64,000 bases of DNA, taken from assembly GCA_024234395.1 (NCBI GenBank), contig JACKOH010000001.1, positions 1,197,001-1,261,000 of the forward strand. Direction: 5' to 3'. This document shows positions 27,863 to 37,780 of this stretch, piece by piece; position 1 is the stretch's first letter, and each line of letters opens with the position of its first letter. The notes beneath the pieces are model-generated. The model ran no database searches, was not told the origin of the DNA, and saw only the letters and a program-made list of their open reading frames with translations. Made by a program: the position numbers and the translations under genes. Source of the DNA: Pseudomonadales bacterium (GTDB lineage Bacteria > Pseudomonadota > Gammaproteobacteria > Pseudomonadales > Pseudohongiellaceae).

Positions 27863-27969
27863 CCTTTCTTTTACCCTCTCCTTAACCCATTCCAGCGCGC
27901 TGATCAGAACTCTCCCCTGACCGCTTCAAGGTCCCGGGCAACGCAAAGATGGCAGCAGTGATCAGATTT

Positions 27970-28440
27970 TCAGTAAAGGTTACCCCGCAGATCCGCCAGA
28001 CGCCACAGATAGGTTCCCAGTTCGATGAGATCACCCAGTCCACGCTCTTCGACGGCTTCGCCTGGCTCCAGCACGGTATAATAGTCATCCACCGTTTCCC
28101 GGGTGTTAACCGCCCAGACCGAGGCGTCCAGCGGAGGGATGTAGGTGTCGCTGCCCAGTGACTGGAACTGCACGGCGCGGAACAGTTCCTGCACCTGTCC
28201 GGCTTCCTGAGCGGACAGCAGCCGGGTGTCATCGCGCGCAGGGACCTCGCCTATGCCGATCAACCCGTCTTCCGGGTAGACCCGGGTCCGCATTTCCACC
28301 CCGTCATTGCCGGGCAGCAGGGACAGAATCACCGCCTGCTCGCCAGTGATGCTGTAGAAGAATTCAAACGGTTCAAAAGGCGCGTTGCTGCAGGTGTTCA
28401 GGCTCACAAGCAACAGCAGCACCAGGGACAAGAATTTCAT
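27970..28440 (-). CDS. Hypothetical exported protein, possible lipoprotein
   Basis: 156 residues beginning MKFLSLVLLLLVSLNTCSNAP. The hydrophobic signal is followed by a Cys that could be lipidated, though LNTC is a poor lipobox. I chose the ATG at 28438-28440 with GGAG 8 nt upstream; an in-frame GTG two codons earlier is less likely. The mature part has no motif I recognise. It sits between the PQQ-type dehydrogenase and sodC, all on minus and all exported. Confidence 0.7.
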   Translation of the reverse strand: MKFLSLVLLLLVSLNTCSNAPFEPFEFFYSITGEQAVILSLLPGNDGVEMRTRVYPEDGLIGIGEVPARDDTRLLSAQEAGQVQELFRAVQFQSLGSDTYIPPLDASVWAVNTRETVDDYYTVLEPGEAVEERGLGDLIELGTYLWRLADLRGNLY

Positions 28441-28526
28441 AATCACACTCCCGATACCCTGCTCTGCAAAACGGCAGGGATAACGGGAGTGTAACCAAGC
28501 TTCGGCGCCAATGCGACGCGGCCGGG

Positions 28527-29240
28527 CTAGCGGCCTGCAACGTAATAGTTTTCAATCACACCACAGGCGATACGTTCCCCGGAGTCTCCGGCCGGTTGCG
28601 ATTCCAGGTCATCCGGTTCTTCGTGAATGACGACTGCCTTGCCGACAATAGAATTCTCGCCGCGCAGAGTCAGATCCTCATCCATGATGTCCAGGGCGGT
28701 TCGCCCGTCAGTGTCCACCTCCTCGATATTGGCCAGATCACCCAGATGACTGGATTCCGTCATTCTGCCCCCGTGGGGCTGATCTTCCGGGTTGAAGTGT
28801 CCGCCTGCCGATCCGGCGTCGGCGCCGGAGCAATCGCCGTGTTCATGGATGTGGAATCCGTGCATGCCAAACGGCGCATTACTGAGCTTGGCCACGATCC
28901 GGGTGCCCGGGGCCTTATCAGATTCGATAAAGGCCACCATCCCTGACACATAATGCCCGTCAGTCGGTTCCAGATCGGCCAGCGCCAGCAGCGGCTGAGC
29001 CTCACCGGGCTGAAAGTACTCCACCGGAATGACATCCCGGGGCTTGACCTCTTCATTGGGCAGTTGCGTTTCATTGTTACCCGGGATGGCTTCGTTGTCC
29101 TCGTCGACCGGGATTCGCAATTGTACAGCGGGTTCGCCGCGCTGGCCGCTCTGGGCAACCTGGTCGGAGTCGTTGCAGGCCACCAACACTGGCAGAACCA
29201 GCAGGCTCAGGCCTATAGGGTTCAAAAATGTCGTTCTCAT
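28527..29240 (-). CDS. sodC: Superoxide dismutase [Cu-Zn], lipoprotein
   Basis: Periplasmic Cu/Zn superoxide dismutase, 237 residues. From the ATG at 29240 it has a signal with lipobox LVAC (Cys22), then an acidic linker of about 60 residues, then the SOD domain. Metal ligands are in HGFHIHEHGDCSG, GGHFNPEDQPHGG, HLGDLANIEE and VVIHEEPDD; the C-terminal ERIACGVIENY is the family end. The linker suggests an outer-membrane anchor, as in several pathogens and marine bacteria. 29241-29510 holds nothing recognisable. Confidence 0.92.
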   Translation of the reverse strand: MRTTFLNPIGLSLLVLPVLVACNDSDQVAQSGQRGEPAVQLRIPVDEDNEAIPGNNETQLPNEEVKPRDVIPVEYFQPGEAQPLLALADLEPTDGHYVSGMVAFIESDKAPGTRIVAKLSNAPFGMHGFHIHEHGDCSGADAGSAGGHFNPEDQPHGGRMTESSHLGDLANIEEVDTDGRTALDIMDEDLTLRGENSIVGKAVVIHEEPDDLESQPAGDSGERIACGVIENYYVAGR

Positions 29241-29510
29241 GACAGGTCTCGCTCGCAGTATTACTGCACTCATGCATTGGTTTAACCAACGCTGCAGACC
29301 GCTTAGAGTTCAACGGAAGCCGCGGCAGTTCGCTCGCCAGTGTGCCGTTACCATCCTGAATCAGGCAGCCTTGCGGCCTTTCAACAGCCTCGCCCTGGCG
29401 GCAAGGTTTCTGGTCTGGTTCCGAATAGAAGCATAGACAACGCTAACGTAGAGCGGGGTCAATGGTTCCCTGCGGAAACGCCTGGTCACTGTTGTTCCGG
29501 CCGCGGCGCA

Positions 29511-31400
29511 TCAGGGAGAGGTAGAGGACGGCGCGCTGTCCCGGTCCAGGGCACCCAGCACCAGCCAGGTCAGCAGTCGGTCCCTTATCGAAACACCGCG
29601 GTCGCGGGCCGGTCCCAGCTGAAGCCGCAGCAGGCACTGTCGGACCGGCTCATCGGGCGGCGGTGCGCGCAAACCTCTCCAGACCAGGCCGGCCAATGCC
29701 AACCGGGAATGTGCATGCTGCTTGATCACACCCAGGGCACCCAGCAGCCGCTGTTCCACGTCACTGAACTCCGTGCCGAAAGGAAATCTGTTTAAGATCC
29801 CGGCTTCCCTGCCAGAACGCAGGGCGGCTTCCAGTGCTGCCGGTGTATTGTTGCGGCTGCGTTCCGGAATCCGCCAGTCCGGTTCCACCTTTCCCGCGCT
29901 GACTGCCTGGCTCAGCAGTTCTCCCTGAAAGCGGGAATCGGCAATGCCGAGCAGCGCCTTGATCGCTTCGTTATCAGTTTTGCCCCGCAGGTCGGCGGCC
30001 CCGTACTCGGTTACCACGATATCGCGCAGGTTCCAGGGCAGAGTAGTATGGGCATAGGACCAGACAATATTGGAACGCGGCTTTCCGTCAGAATGGCGCG
30101 TGGCGTTCAGAGCGACGATGAAACGGGCGTCGGACAGCGCGAATGCCTGTACCGCGAAATCGTGCAACCCGCCCACGCCGCTGACCACACGTCCATCATC
30201 CAGGGCATCGGAAATGACAGCGCCACGCAGCGTGACCAGCATGGCGCTGTTGATAAAAGTTCCCCGAACCCGGTCGCCACGCCGTTTTTCCTCATCGCCG
30301 GTGAGAGTATTGGTGAAACTGACCGGCATCATCTGGAAACGGCGGCGCTGCTCTGGAGTCAGGGATCGCAATCGCTGGTAAAAAGCCTGGCTGTCGAGAA
30401 AGAATGCGGCGTGTACAACCGCTTCATCAACCTCGCGCTTAAGAATTCCCGCCTCCGCCAGGTGCAGGAATCCGTCCACCAGCATTTCGGTCACCCCATA
30501 CAGTCCCCGGGTAAACGAATCAGTCGCCTCGATACCGGTCCCCGACGGACTCCCCATCCGTTGTAACAGCGCAGCGAACTGTTGCGGTTGCTGATGACGA
30601 AGCAACAATGCCGAGGTGACCGCATCGCCGATCGAGCCGATACCGATCTGCAACGTTCCGTCATCCCGCACCAGTCTTGCCACCCGCAGACCGATGGCAT
30701 GTTCTGCCAGCCCCAGAGGTCGTTTCGGTACCGCAAACAGAGGAAACTCAACGGACTCGTCCTGCAACAACAGATCCACTTCCGTGTCGGATATCCGAGC
30801 CTCGCCGTCCATGAACGGGAGATGCCGGTTGCACTGTCCGGCAAACAGAAACCGGCACTGCCCCTGGCGGCGCAACCGTAGCAGGTCTACCGTAATATCG
30901 GGGTTGCAACTGAGACTGAAGCCGGCCTGGCCAGGCTGTTCAGCGAGCAGTTGTGCCACCACGTTGACGCCGCGATCCAGCAGATAGCGCCAGACATCCG
31001 TGTAGTTGGCGGGAATAAACGCCTGCTGCACGGGACTCGAATCCAGCCATTGTCCGGCCTGCAGAAAGAACTGGAAAACCTGGATGTTGGCGGGCAATGC
31101 ATTCCGGCGCAGCAACTGTGCATATTGTGGCACCGGATACTCGCCAAACAACCTGGCTAGCGCCGGTTCCATGAAACGGCGTTCCAGTTCACTCTGAAAA
31201 GGGGGAACCTCGAGCGTGAGAGCGGTAAGAATTTCCAGTCTGAGAGTGGGGTCGTCGAGCGCCCGCCGGGTCAGTGCGTCGACGATGTGGTTCGCCTTGC
31301 CCAGGCCCAGCGGAAGCGCCAGGACAATGTGACCGCCGGTTCGTTCGATAATCGCTGTTGCCACCCCTTCCGGGTCGGTGTATCGAACGGTTGAATCCAT
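29511..31400 (-). CDS. Acetyl-CoA hydrolase/transferase family protein
   Basis: 629 residues with N- and C-terminal acetyl-CoA hydrolase/CoA-transferase domains. The C-terminal motif IVVTEYGAADLRGKTDNEAI and DARFIVALNATRHSDGKPR, and LQIGIGSIGDAVTSALL in the middle, are typical of this longer family. It probably moves CoA between acyl groups or hydrolyses acyl-CoA. It lies 6 bp downstream of a FadJ-like gene and is third in a three-gene acyl-CoA operon. Confidence 0.85.
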   Translation of the reverse strand: MDSTVRYTDPEGVATAIIERTGGHIVLALPLGLGKANHIVDALTRRALDDPTLRLEILTALTLEVPPFQSELERRFMEPALARLFGEYPVPQYAQLLRRNALPANIQVFQFFLQAGQWLDSSPVQQAFIPANYTDVWRYLLDRGVNVVAQLLAEQPGQAGFSLSCNPDITVDLLRLRRQGQCRFLFAGQCNRHLPFMDGEARISDTEVDLLLQDESVEFPLFAVPKRPLGLAEHAIGLRVARLVRDDGTLQIGIGSIGDAVTSALLLRHQQPQQFAALLQRMGSPSGTGIEATDSFTRGLYGVTEMLVDGFLHLAEAGILKREVDEAVVHAAFFLDSQAFYQRLRSLTPEQRRRFQMMPVSFTNTLTGDEEKRRGDRVRGTFINSAMLVTLRGAVISDALDDGRVVSGVGGLHDFAVQAFALSDARFIVALNATRHSDGKPRSNIVWSYAHTTLPWNLRDIVVTEYGAADLRGKTDNEAIKALLGIADSRFQGELLSQAVSAGKVEPDWRIPERSRNNTPAALEAALRSGREAGILNRFPFGTEFSDVEQRLLGALGVIKQHAHSRLALAGLVWRGLRAPPPDEPVRQCLLRLQLGPARDRGVSIRDRLLTWLVLGALDRDSAPSSTSP

Positions 31401-31406
31401 CCTGTA

Positions 31407-33509
31407 CTACAGCTCCTGCCAGCCCGCATCGGGCTCGAAGCGTGGCCCGTGGGCGGCGGCCAACTCGCTAAGACGCTGCCTGACGGTCTCAAGTCCCAGC
31501 GACTGCGCATAATGAATCGGGCCACCCCGGAATGGCGCGAAACCGGTCGCGAAAATAAGCGCCGCGTCCAGGTGCTCGGGACCGCTCACAACCCGCTCGC
31601 GGTAACATTCTGCACAGGCATTCAGCATCGGCAGAATGAGTCGATCCTGGCAGGCCTGTCGGGTACCGGCATCCGGCTCAGGACCCTTGCCCTGCTTCTG
31701 AGCTTTGCCCTTCTGCCAGGTGTAGATTCCCTGCCCGGTCTTGCGTCCCAGTTCACCCTTTTTCACTTTCTCGCGCATCCAGGCGGGCACTTCGGCCATG
31801 GGGCTGTCGAGCAGGTTGCGCAACATGTCAGCCACATCCAGACAGATGTCGAGCCCCACCTGATCAGCCAGTTCCAGCGGTCCCATGGGCATTCCGAATT
31901 CCACCGCCACCCGGTCTATCAGCTCCCGATCTAGTCCCTCGTCCAGCAACAGTGCCGCTTCCAGCAGATAGGGTGTCAGCGCCCGGTTAACCAGAAAGCC
32001 GGGGTAGCTCTTCACAGCCACCGGCAGTTTACCGATCGCCTTGCTGAATGCCATGGCCTGCTGACGGGCGGACTCCGAGGTGCCCTGATGGGAGACTATC
32101 TCCACCACCTGCATACTCGCCACCGGGTTGAAAAAATGGATACCCACCAGACGCTCCGGCCGCTGCAGCAAAGTCGCCAGTTTTTCCAGTGGAATACTGG
32201 AGGTATTGGTTGCCAGGATGGCACCGTCCTTTAATCGCGGCTCCACAGCCTGGTGAATGGAAGTCTTGATCTGCAGATTTTCAGGCACCGCTTCGATCAC
32301 CAGGTCCGCCTGCTCCACCCCGTGCCCGCGCGGGTCCGGTATCAGCCGGTCGCGGGCATTGCGAATTTCGATGGCTGATTTGTGTCGGCGCCGACCCAGG
32401 CCGCCCAGCGAGCCGATGGCCGCCGCAATCGGTTCCACCTTGAGATCGGCCAGCGACACCTGCAGGCCCTGCAGGGCGCACCAGGCTGCGATGTCGCCTC
32501 CCATGGCTCCGGCACCGATGATATGTACCTGCCGAATCCGATTCTCCTCTTTCACTGCCTGCAGCAGACCCTCGCGCAGCGAAAATACCCGCACCAGGTT
32601 TCTGCTGGCAGCAGTGCCGGTCAGCCGCACAAAAGATTCCTGCTCAGCCGTCTGCATCCGGCCCCGATTACCACCCTGCCTGCGCCACAACTCGACCAGG
32701 GCGGCCGGCGCCGGATAATGACGGGCCGGTGCGCTGCGCTCGGCCGCTGCAAGCATCCGGCGGGACAGAATCTGGCGGGCGGGATAGCTGTTGGCGAGGC
32801 GTTGTATCCAGGATAAGTGGCGCTGACTACGCCCGGTAACCGCCTCGTTCAGCAGTTTCTTCACAGCGCCCTCCAGATGCCGTTCCTCCACCAGATAATC
32901 GACCAGGCCGCGAGTCAGGAGCTGTCTTTCATGAGCAGAACTGCCGGTCAGCATCATGCGCATTGCGGTTACCGAACCCGACCGCTCAAGCAGGCGAAAC
33001 GTACCCCCCAGACCCGGGTGCAGGCCCAGCCGGATCTCCGGAAATCCCGCTTCCAGGTTGCCGGCCAGGCCGATTCGAAAGCGGCAGGCCAGCGCGACCT
33101 CCAACCCGCCACCCAGACAGTGTCCGTGAATCACGGCCACGGTTGGCTGGGCCAGATTTTCCAGCCGGTCCAGCGTTCTGTGCCCCTGTCCGATCAATGC
33201 GGCAATCTGCTCTGCATTCAGGTCGGCAAACTGGCCGACGTCGGCACCGGCACAAAAGCCTCGAGGTTTGAGTGAACGTAGAATCAGTGCCCGTGGTGGT
33301 TTTTCCTCCAGCCCGTCGAGGATGGTATCGAACTCGTCCAGCACCTCGCCGTCAAGCGTGTTCACTTCACTGCGCGCCCGGTCCAGATAGACCCATAACA
33401 GCTGACTGTCATCACGATAGACCCGCCAATGCCGGAACTGTCCGGTATCCTGTGCCAGTTCCCGGTGGCGGGATTCAAGCCTGCGGGTCAGATTGTCGTT
33501 GTCAGTCAT
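31407..33509 (-). CDS. Fatty acid oxidation multifunctional protein (FadJ/FadB-like)
   Basis: 700 residues joining enoyl-CoA hydratase and 3-hydroxyacyl-CoA dehydrogenase. The crotonase part shows SLKPRGFCAGADVGQF, GHCLGGGLEVALACRFRIG and GFPEIRLGLHPGLGGTFRL. The dehydrogenase part has the NAD-binding VHIIGAGAMGGDIAAWC, NTSSIPLEKLATLL and GIHFFNPVASMQVVEIV. Its partner is the thiolase gene 10 bp upstream. It is more FadJ-like than FadB-like by gene order; the assignment is not firm. Confidence 0.9.
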   Translation of the reverse strand: MTDNDNLTRRLESRHRELAQDTGQFRHWRVYRDDSQLLWVYLDRARSEVNTLDGEVLDEFDTILDGLEEKPPRALILRSLKPRGFCAGADVGQFADLNAEQIAALIGQGHRTLDRLENLAQPTVAVIHGHCLGGGLEVALACRFRIGLAGNLEAGFPEIRLGLHPGLGGTFRLLERSGSVTAMRMMLTGSSAHERQLLTRGLVDYLVEERHLEGAVKKLLNEAVTGRSQRHLSWIQRLANSYPARQILSRRMLAAAERSAPARHYPAPAALVELWRRQGGNRGRMQTAEQESFVRLTGTAASRNLVRVFSLREGLLQAVKEENRIRQVHIIGAGAMGGDIAAWCALQGLQVSLADLKVEPIAAAIGSLGGLGRRRHKSAIEIRNARDRLIPDPRGHGVEQADLVIEAVPENLQIKTSIHQAVEPRLKDGAILATNTSSIPLEKLATLLQRPERLVGIHFFNPVASMQVVEIVSHQGTSESARQQAMAFSKAIGKLPVAVKSYPGFLVNRALTPYLLEAALLLDEGLDRELIDRVAVEFGMPMGPLELADQVGLDICLDVADMLRNLLDSPMAEVPAWMREKVKKGELGRKTGQGIYTWQKGKAQKQGKGPEPDAGTRQACQDRLILPMLNACAECYRERVVSGPEHLDAALIFATGFAPFRGGPIHYAQSLGLETVRQRLSELAAAHGPRFEPDAGWQEL

Positions 33510-33519
33510 GACCTCTCCT

Positions 33520-34839
33520 TCAGACCCGTTCCAGCAGCATGGCGCCGCCCTGGCCGCCGCCGATGCATTCGGTCGCGATGCCCCGCTTTTTATTCAGCAG
33601 CCGCAGGGCGTTAGCCAGGTGTAACACGATCCGGTTACCACTGGTACCGACCGGGTGGCCAACCCCGATGGCGCCACCATGAACATTAAGGATGTCCTCG
33701 TCCAGCTGTCCTGCCGCCTGCTCCAGCTTAAGAATCGACTGGCAGAAATCCCGGTCATTCCAGGCGCGCAGGCAAGCCAGTACCTGGGCGGCAAAGGCCT
33801 CGTTGATTTCCCACAGGTCGATATCGCCAAGCGCAAGGGCGTGCCGCTGCAGGATCGGGGTGCTGGAGAGCACCGGGCCCAGACCCATGACCGCCGGGTC
33901 GAGGGCCGCCCACTCACTGTCCAGTATTCTTGCGATTGGCTGCAGACCATGATGTTCCACGGCTTTTTCGGACGCCAGGATCACCCAGCAGGCACCATCG
34001 GTTATCTGCGAACTGTTACCCGCTGTTACCCGTCCGAAGGGTGGCTCGAATGCCGGCTTTAACCGGGCCAGCCGCTCGACACTGCTGTCGGGCCTGACCC
34101 CGTCGTCGTAGGTGTAGACCTTGCCGTCAGCAGCAAAGGCCGGCTCAATTTCCCGTTCAAAAACCTCATCCTGCTGCGCCTGATGAAGGCGTTGCTGGCT
34201 GCGGGCCGCATAAGCGTCAGCCTGCTCTCTGGAGATATTGAACAGATGGGCAAGCTGTTCGGCAGTCTGCCCCATGTTCATGGCAACCACCGGATCGGTA
34301 AGGCCTCTTTCCAGCCCGATAACCGGCTTCAGGTAACTCGGCCTGAACCCGGCCAAGGCGCGCAGCCGCCCGCTGGCTGACCTGGCAGCGGCAAGTTCCG
34401 CAAACCAGTTGACCGCCTGTTGCCGGAACAGCAACGGGGCATGACTCAGGGCTTCGGCACCCCCTGCCAGGATCAGATCCGCATCACCGCTGCGGATATA
34501 ACGAAAGGCGGTATCGATAGACTGCATTCCCGATCCGCAATTGATCTGCACTGTAAAGGCCGGCATCCCGTCACCCATGCCCAGGCGTAAAGCCGCCACG
34601 CGGGCGGGATTCATCTCTTCAGAGACGACGTTGACACAGCCTAGAATCACCATATCGAAAACCGAACGTGGCAGCGGCTGACGCAGCAGCAATGGCCTAC
34701 CGCACTGTACCGCCAGGTCAACCGGAGTGAAGGGTCCGGGCCTGCCCCTGGCCTTGATGAAGGGAGTTCTGGCACCGTCCACCAGGTAGACTGGTTGCGC
34801 TTTGCTGTCCTGCGGGGCTGAATGGGTGCTGTTCGACAT
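33520..34839 (-). CDS. Acetyl-CoA C-acyltransferase (FadI-like thiolase)
   Basis: 439 residues, first gene of the operon. Nucleophilic Cys in QINCGSGMQSIDTAF, then the His in WEINEAFAAQVLAC, and the C-terminal GGAIGVGHPVGTSGNRIV and CIGGGQGGAML. I start at ATG 34837-34839 (MSNSTHSAPQD); an upstream in-frame extension to 34914 is less likely. With the FadJ-like protein it forms the beta-oxidation complex that uses acyl-CoA made by FadD. 34840-35253 is the gap to a divergent gene; I see no clear promoter or other feature in it. Confidence 0.91.
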   Translation of the reverse strand: MSNSTHSAPQDSKAQPVYLVDGARTPFIKARGRPGPFTPVDLAVQCGRPLLLRQPLPRSVFDMVILGCVNVVSEEMNPARVAALRLGMGDGMPAFTVQINCGSGMQSIDTAFRYIRSGDADLILAGGAEALSHAPLLFRQQAVNWFAELAAARSASGRLRALAGFRPSYLKPVIGLERGLTDPVVAMNMGQTAEQLAHLFNISREQADAYAARSQQRLHQAQQDEVFEREIEPAFAADGKVYTYDDGVRPDSSVERLARLKPAFEPPFGRVTAGNSSQITDGACWVILASEKAVEHHGLQPIARILDSEWAALDPAVMGLGPVLSSTPILQRHALALGDIDLWEINEAFAAQVLACLRAWNDRDFCQSILKLEQAAGQLDEDILNVHGGAIGVGHPVGTSGNRIVLHLANALRLLNKKRGIATECIGGGQGGAMLLERV

Positions 34840-35253
34840 GGTTAAGCTGTTTAAATGATTATCCTGATAGCCTGGCAGATCCGCCTGCCGGGTTTCGAGA
34901 GTGGGTCCGTTCAATCGCCCGGATCAGTCATCACCTTAACACAGTCCTGGCAGCCGGCCGAACCGTCACCAACTATTTTTTAATCCGGATGCCGTCACTT
35001 CTCCCAGGCTCCGGGCGCCCGATTTCTGGCTCCTTATTCTTAGGGCCGGGAACTTTCCGTTGCCGGTCGGGTTGGGTTAAAAATGAACCTCCCGCCTGAC
35101 ATCAGCTCCCATCCCTACCCGGAATCCGCGATTCATTACCGGCAAGTCCAGCAGTTTTCGCGTCTGGGTGCCCTGCCGATTCGCTTCCGGCTGAAGACCG
35201 TCGTCCGGCTCCGTTGCTGATGCGTTCTCCCTGCGACTGACAGGAAAACCGCT

Positions 35254-37749
35254 ATGTCCCTGTTCATTACTCTGTTCAACAAATTCAGTGGTGCCCGTTA
35301 CGGATATCCACATGTCACTCTTTTTGCTTTGCTGATACTGGCCTGCCTGCTGTATTTCCAACTGGATCGATTCCGCTTCGATGCCTCCGAGGACAGCCTC
35401 GTGGCACAGGGCGATCCGGCACTGGCAGTTTACCGGGAGGTATCGGAAACCTTCGGCGGTGATGACTTCCTGTTTCTGACCTACGCTCCGGATGCCGCGA
35501 CTGTCTTTGCGCCGGCCAGCCTTGCCCGCATTGCCGACCTCGAGGAACAGATCGATCAGGTGCCGGGGGTCGCCGATGTCACTTCCCTGCTGGATGCGCC
35601 ATTACTGCAGAATCCACCGGTTCCGCTGAGCGATATCGCCGGGAATATTAAAACTCTGGGCGATGAGAACGTCGACCTGGAACTGGCCCGACAGGAATTG
35701 ACGAGCAGTCCGTTGTTTAAAAACCTGCTGGTTTCGGAGGACGGCTCGGTGACTGCGCTACGAATCACTCTGGCCTCGAACAACCGCTTACGCGAACTGG
35801 CAGAACAACGCCGGACCCTGAATGCTGAGCCAGGCCAGAGCCAGCAGGCGCGGCAGGAACTGGCCACGGTAGAATCGGACTACCGCCAGGCTTACCGGAA
35901 ATTCAGAACAGCCCGCCAACAGACGCTTGATCGACTGGAAGCGATTCGGGACCGGGTCGACGGCGGCGCTGAAAGTTATCTGGGCGGAGTTCCACTGGTT
36001 GCCGCGGACATGATCGATTACGTTCGCCAGGACCTGTTGCTGTTCGGTACGCTGGTGATGGGTATCGTGGCCGGCATGCTGGCGGTTCTGTTTCGAAAGC
36101 TGCGCTGGGTGCTGTTGCCGCTGTGCACCACCGGCACTGCCATCTATTTTACCGTTGGCACCCTGGGACTGCTGGAACAGCCGGTAACGGTGGTGTCATC
36201 CAATTTCATTTCGCTGCTTGTCATCGTTTGTATTTCATTTTCCATACACCTGGTCAGGCGTTACCGGGAACTGGCTTCTGCAAAGCCTGACATCGGCGGT
36301 CGGCAGTTGGCGCTGGCCTGTCTGAAGGACAAGTTTGCGCCCTGCCTGTTTATGACCATTACCACTGTAGTGGCATTCGGTTCCCTGACCACCAGCGAAA
36401 TCATCCCGGTTCGGGATTTCGGCTGGATCGTGTGTACCAGTATCCTGATCAGCTTTCTGGTCACTTACAGCCTGTTTGCCAGCCTGCTGTTCCTGCTGCC
36501 GAAAACGGCTGACAGGTCTGACGGAAGTTCATTAAGCCAGACAGCCGTAAACTGGCTGGGTCATGGCGCCGAACACCATTCCGGAGTCACCCTGCTTGGC
36601 GCACTGCTCCTGGTCCTGTTCGCCGGACTCGGCATTTCGAAGTTGTCCATGGACAACCATTTCCTGGACTACTTTCGCGCCGATTCCCAGATCCACCGGA
36701 GCCTGTCCTACATCGACTCCCACCTGGGTGGCACGACTCCAATTGACATCATCATGGAATTCCCTGCCGTGGAAGACTCCGCCACCGGGGCCAACGATGA
36801 TATTTTCGCGCAACCCGGCGAATCCGGAACTGCGACACGCTACTGGTATACCCCCGACAAAATTCAGCAGGTGGAACGACTGCACGAATTTCTGAACCGG
36901 CAACCCGGCGTAGGCAAGACCATTTCGATAGCGACGTTTTCCCGCATCGCCCGCGAATTCAATGATGACAAGCCGTTGAATGCCGTACAGCTGGCCTCGG
37001 TTCTGGGAGCCATTCCGGAGCGTTTCCAGAGCGAATTGCTGGCTCCCTATGCCGATCCGGATTCCGGGATGATGAGAGTGTCAGGCCGGCTTCATGAATC
37101 CTCGGACACACTGAGCTACAGTGGTCTGATTGAGGACATCAGGCACTTTGCCGAACAGGAAATGTCACTCTCCCCGGATCAGATCAGAATTACCGGCATG
37201 GCGGTACTGTTCAATAACATGCTCGAAAATCTCTATGCGTCGCAGCGATCGACTCTGCTGTTCGTGATCGGCGCTACGTTGGCACTGCTCCTGGTATTGC
37301 TGCGTTCACCCACACTGGCCGTAATCGGCCTGCTGCCCAATATTCTGGCCGCTGCAACAGTGCTCGGAGTAATGGGGTTAACCGGCATCCCACTCGACAT
37401 GATGACGATAACCATTGCCGCGATCATCATCGGTATCGGGATCGATGATGCCATTCACTACCTGCACCGATTCAAACAGGAACTTAAGGCGGGCGCAGAC
37501 GTTGGTACAGCAGTTCGACGCAGTCACGACAGTGTCGGGCTGGCGGTATATTACACTTCGATCACGTTGATAACAGGTTTTGTGGTGCTGGTTTTCTCAA
37601 ACTTTACCCCGACAGTTTACTTTGGCGCATTGACCGCTCTGGCCATGGGGCTCGCCTTACTGGCCAATCTCAGTCTGCTGCCTGCACTACTGATCAGGTT
37701 TTACCGGCTCAGACCTATTGAAACTGAAACAGTTCAGTCAGACGGGTAA
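35254..37749 (+). CDS. RND superfamily (MMPL-type) transporter
   Basis: 831 residues with about 12 membrane helices in two halves and two periplasmic loops. The first half opens with TLFALLILACLLYFQLDRF, and ITTVVAFGSLTTSEIIPVRDFG lies in the sterol-sensing-type core. The C-terminal half has AAIIIGIGIDDAIHYLHRF, the acidic proton-relay segment typical of MMPL permeases. ATG 35254 has AGGAAA about 8 nt upstream. The stop is 31 bp before an MlaC-like gene, which points to lipid or sterol-like cargo rather than drug efflux. Confidence 0.88.
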   Translation: MSLFITLFNKFSGARYGYPHVTLFALLILACLLYFQLDRFRFDASEDSLVAQGDPALAVYREVSETFGGDDFLFLTYAPDAATVFAPASLARIADLEEQIDQVPGVADVTSLLDAPLLQNPPVPLSDIAGNIKTLGDENVDLELARQELTSSPLFKNLLVSEDGSVTALRITLASNNRLRELAEQRRTLNAEPGQSQQARQELATVESDYRQAYRKFRTARQQTLDRLEAIRDRVDGGAESYLGGVPLVAADMIDYVRQDLLLFGTLVMGIVAGMLAVLFRKLRWVLLPLCTTGTAIYFTVGTLGLLEQPVTVVSSNFISLLVIVCISFSIHLVRRYRELASAKPDIGGRQLALACLKDKFAPCLFMTITTVVAFGSLTTSEIIPVRDFGWIVCTSILISFLVTYSLFASLLFLLPKTADRSDGSSLSQTAVNWLGHGAEHHSGVTLLGALLLVLFAGLGISKLSMDNHFLDYFRADSQIHRSLSYIDSHLGGTTPIDIIMEFPAVEDSATGANDDIFAQPGESGTATRYWYTPDKIQQVERLHEFLNRQPGVGKTISIATFSRIAREFNDDKPLNAVQLASVLGAIPERFQSELLAPYADPDSGMMRVSGRLHESSDTLSYSGLIEDIRHFAEQEMSLSPDQIRITGMAVLFNNMLENLYASQRSTLLFVIGATLALLLVLLRSPTLAVIGLLPNILAAATVLGVMGLTGIPLDMMTITIAAIIIGIGIDDAIHYLHRFKQELKAGADVGTAVRRSHDSVGLAVYYTSITLITGFVVLVFSNFTPTVYFGALTALAMGLALLANLSLLPALLIRFYRLRPIETETVQSDG

Positions 37750-37780
37750 CCGGACAACCAGTGAACTACGGGAGATCAGA

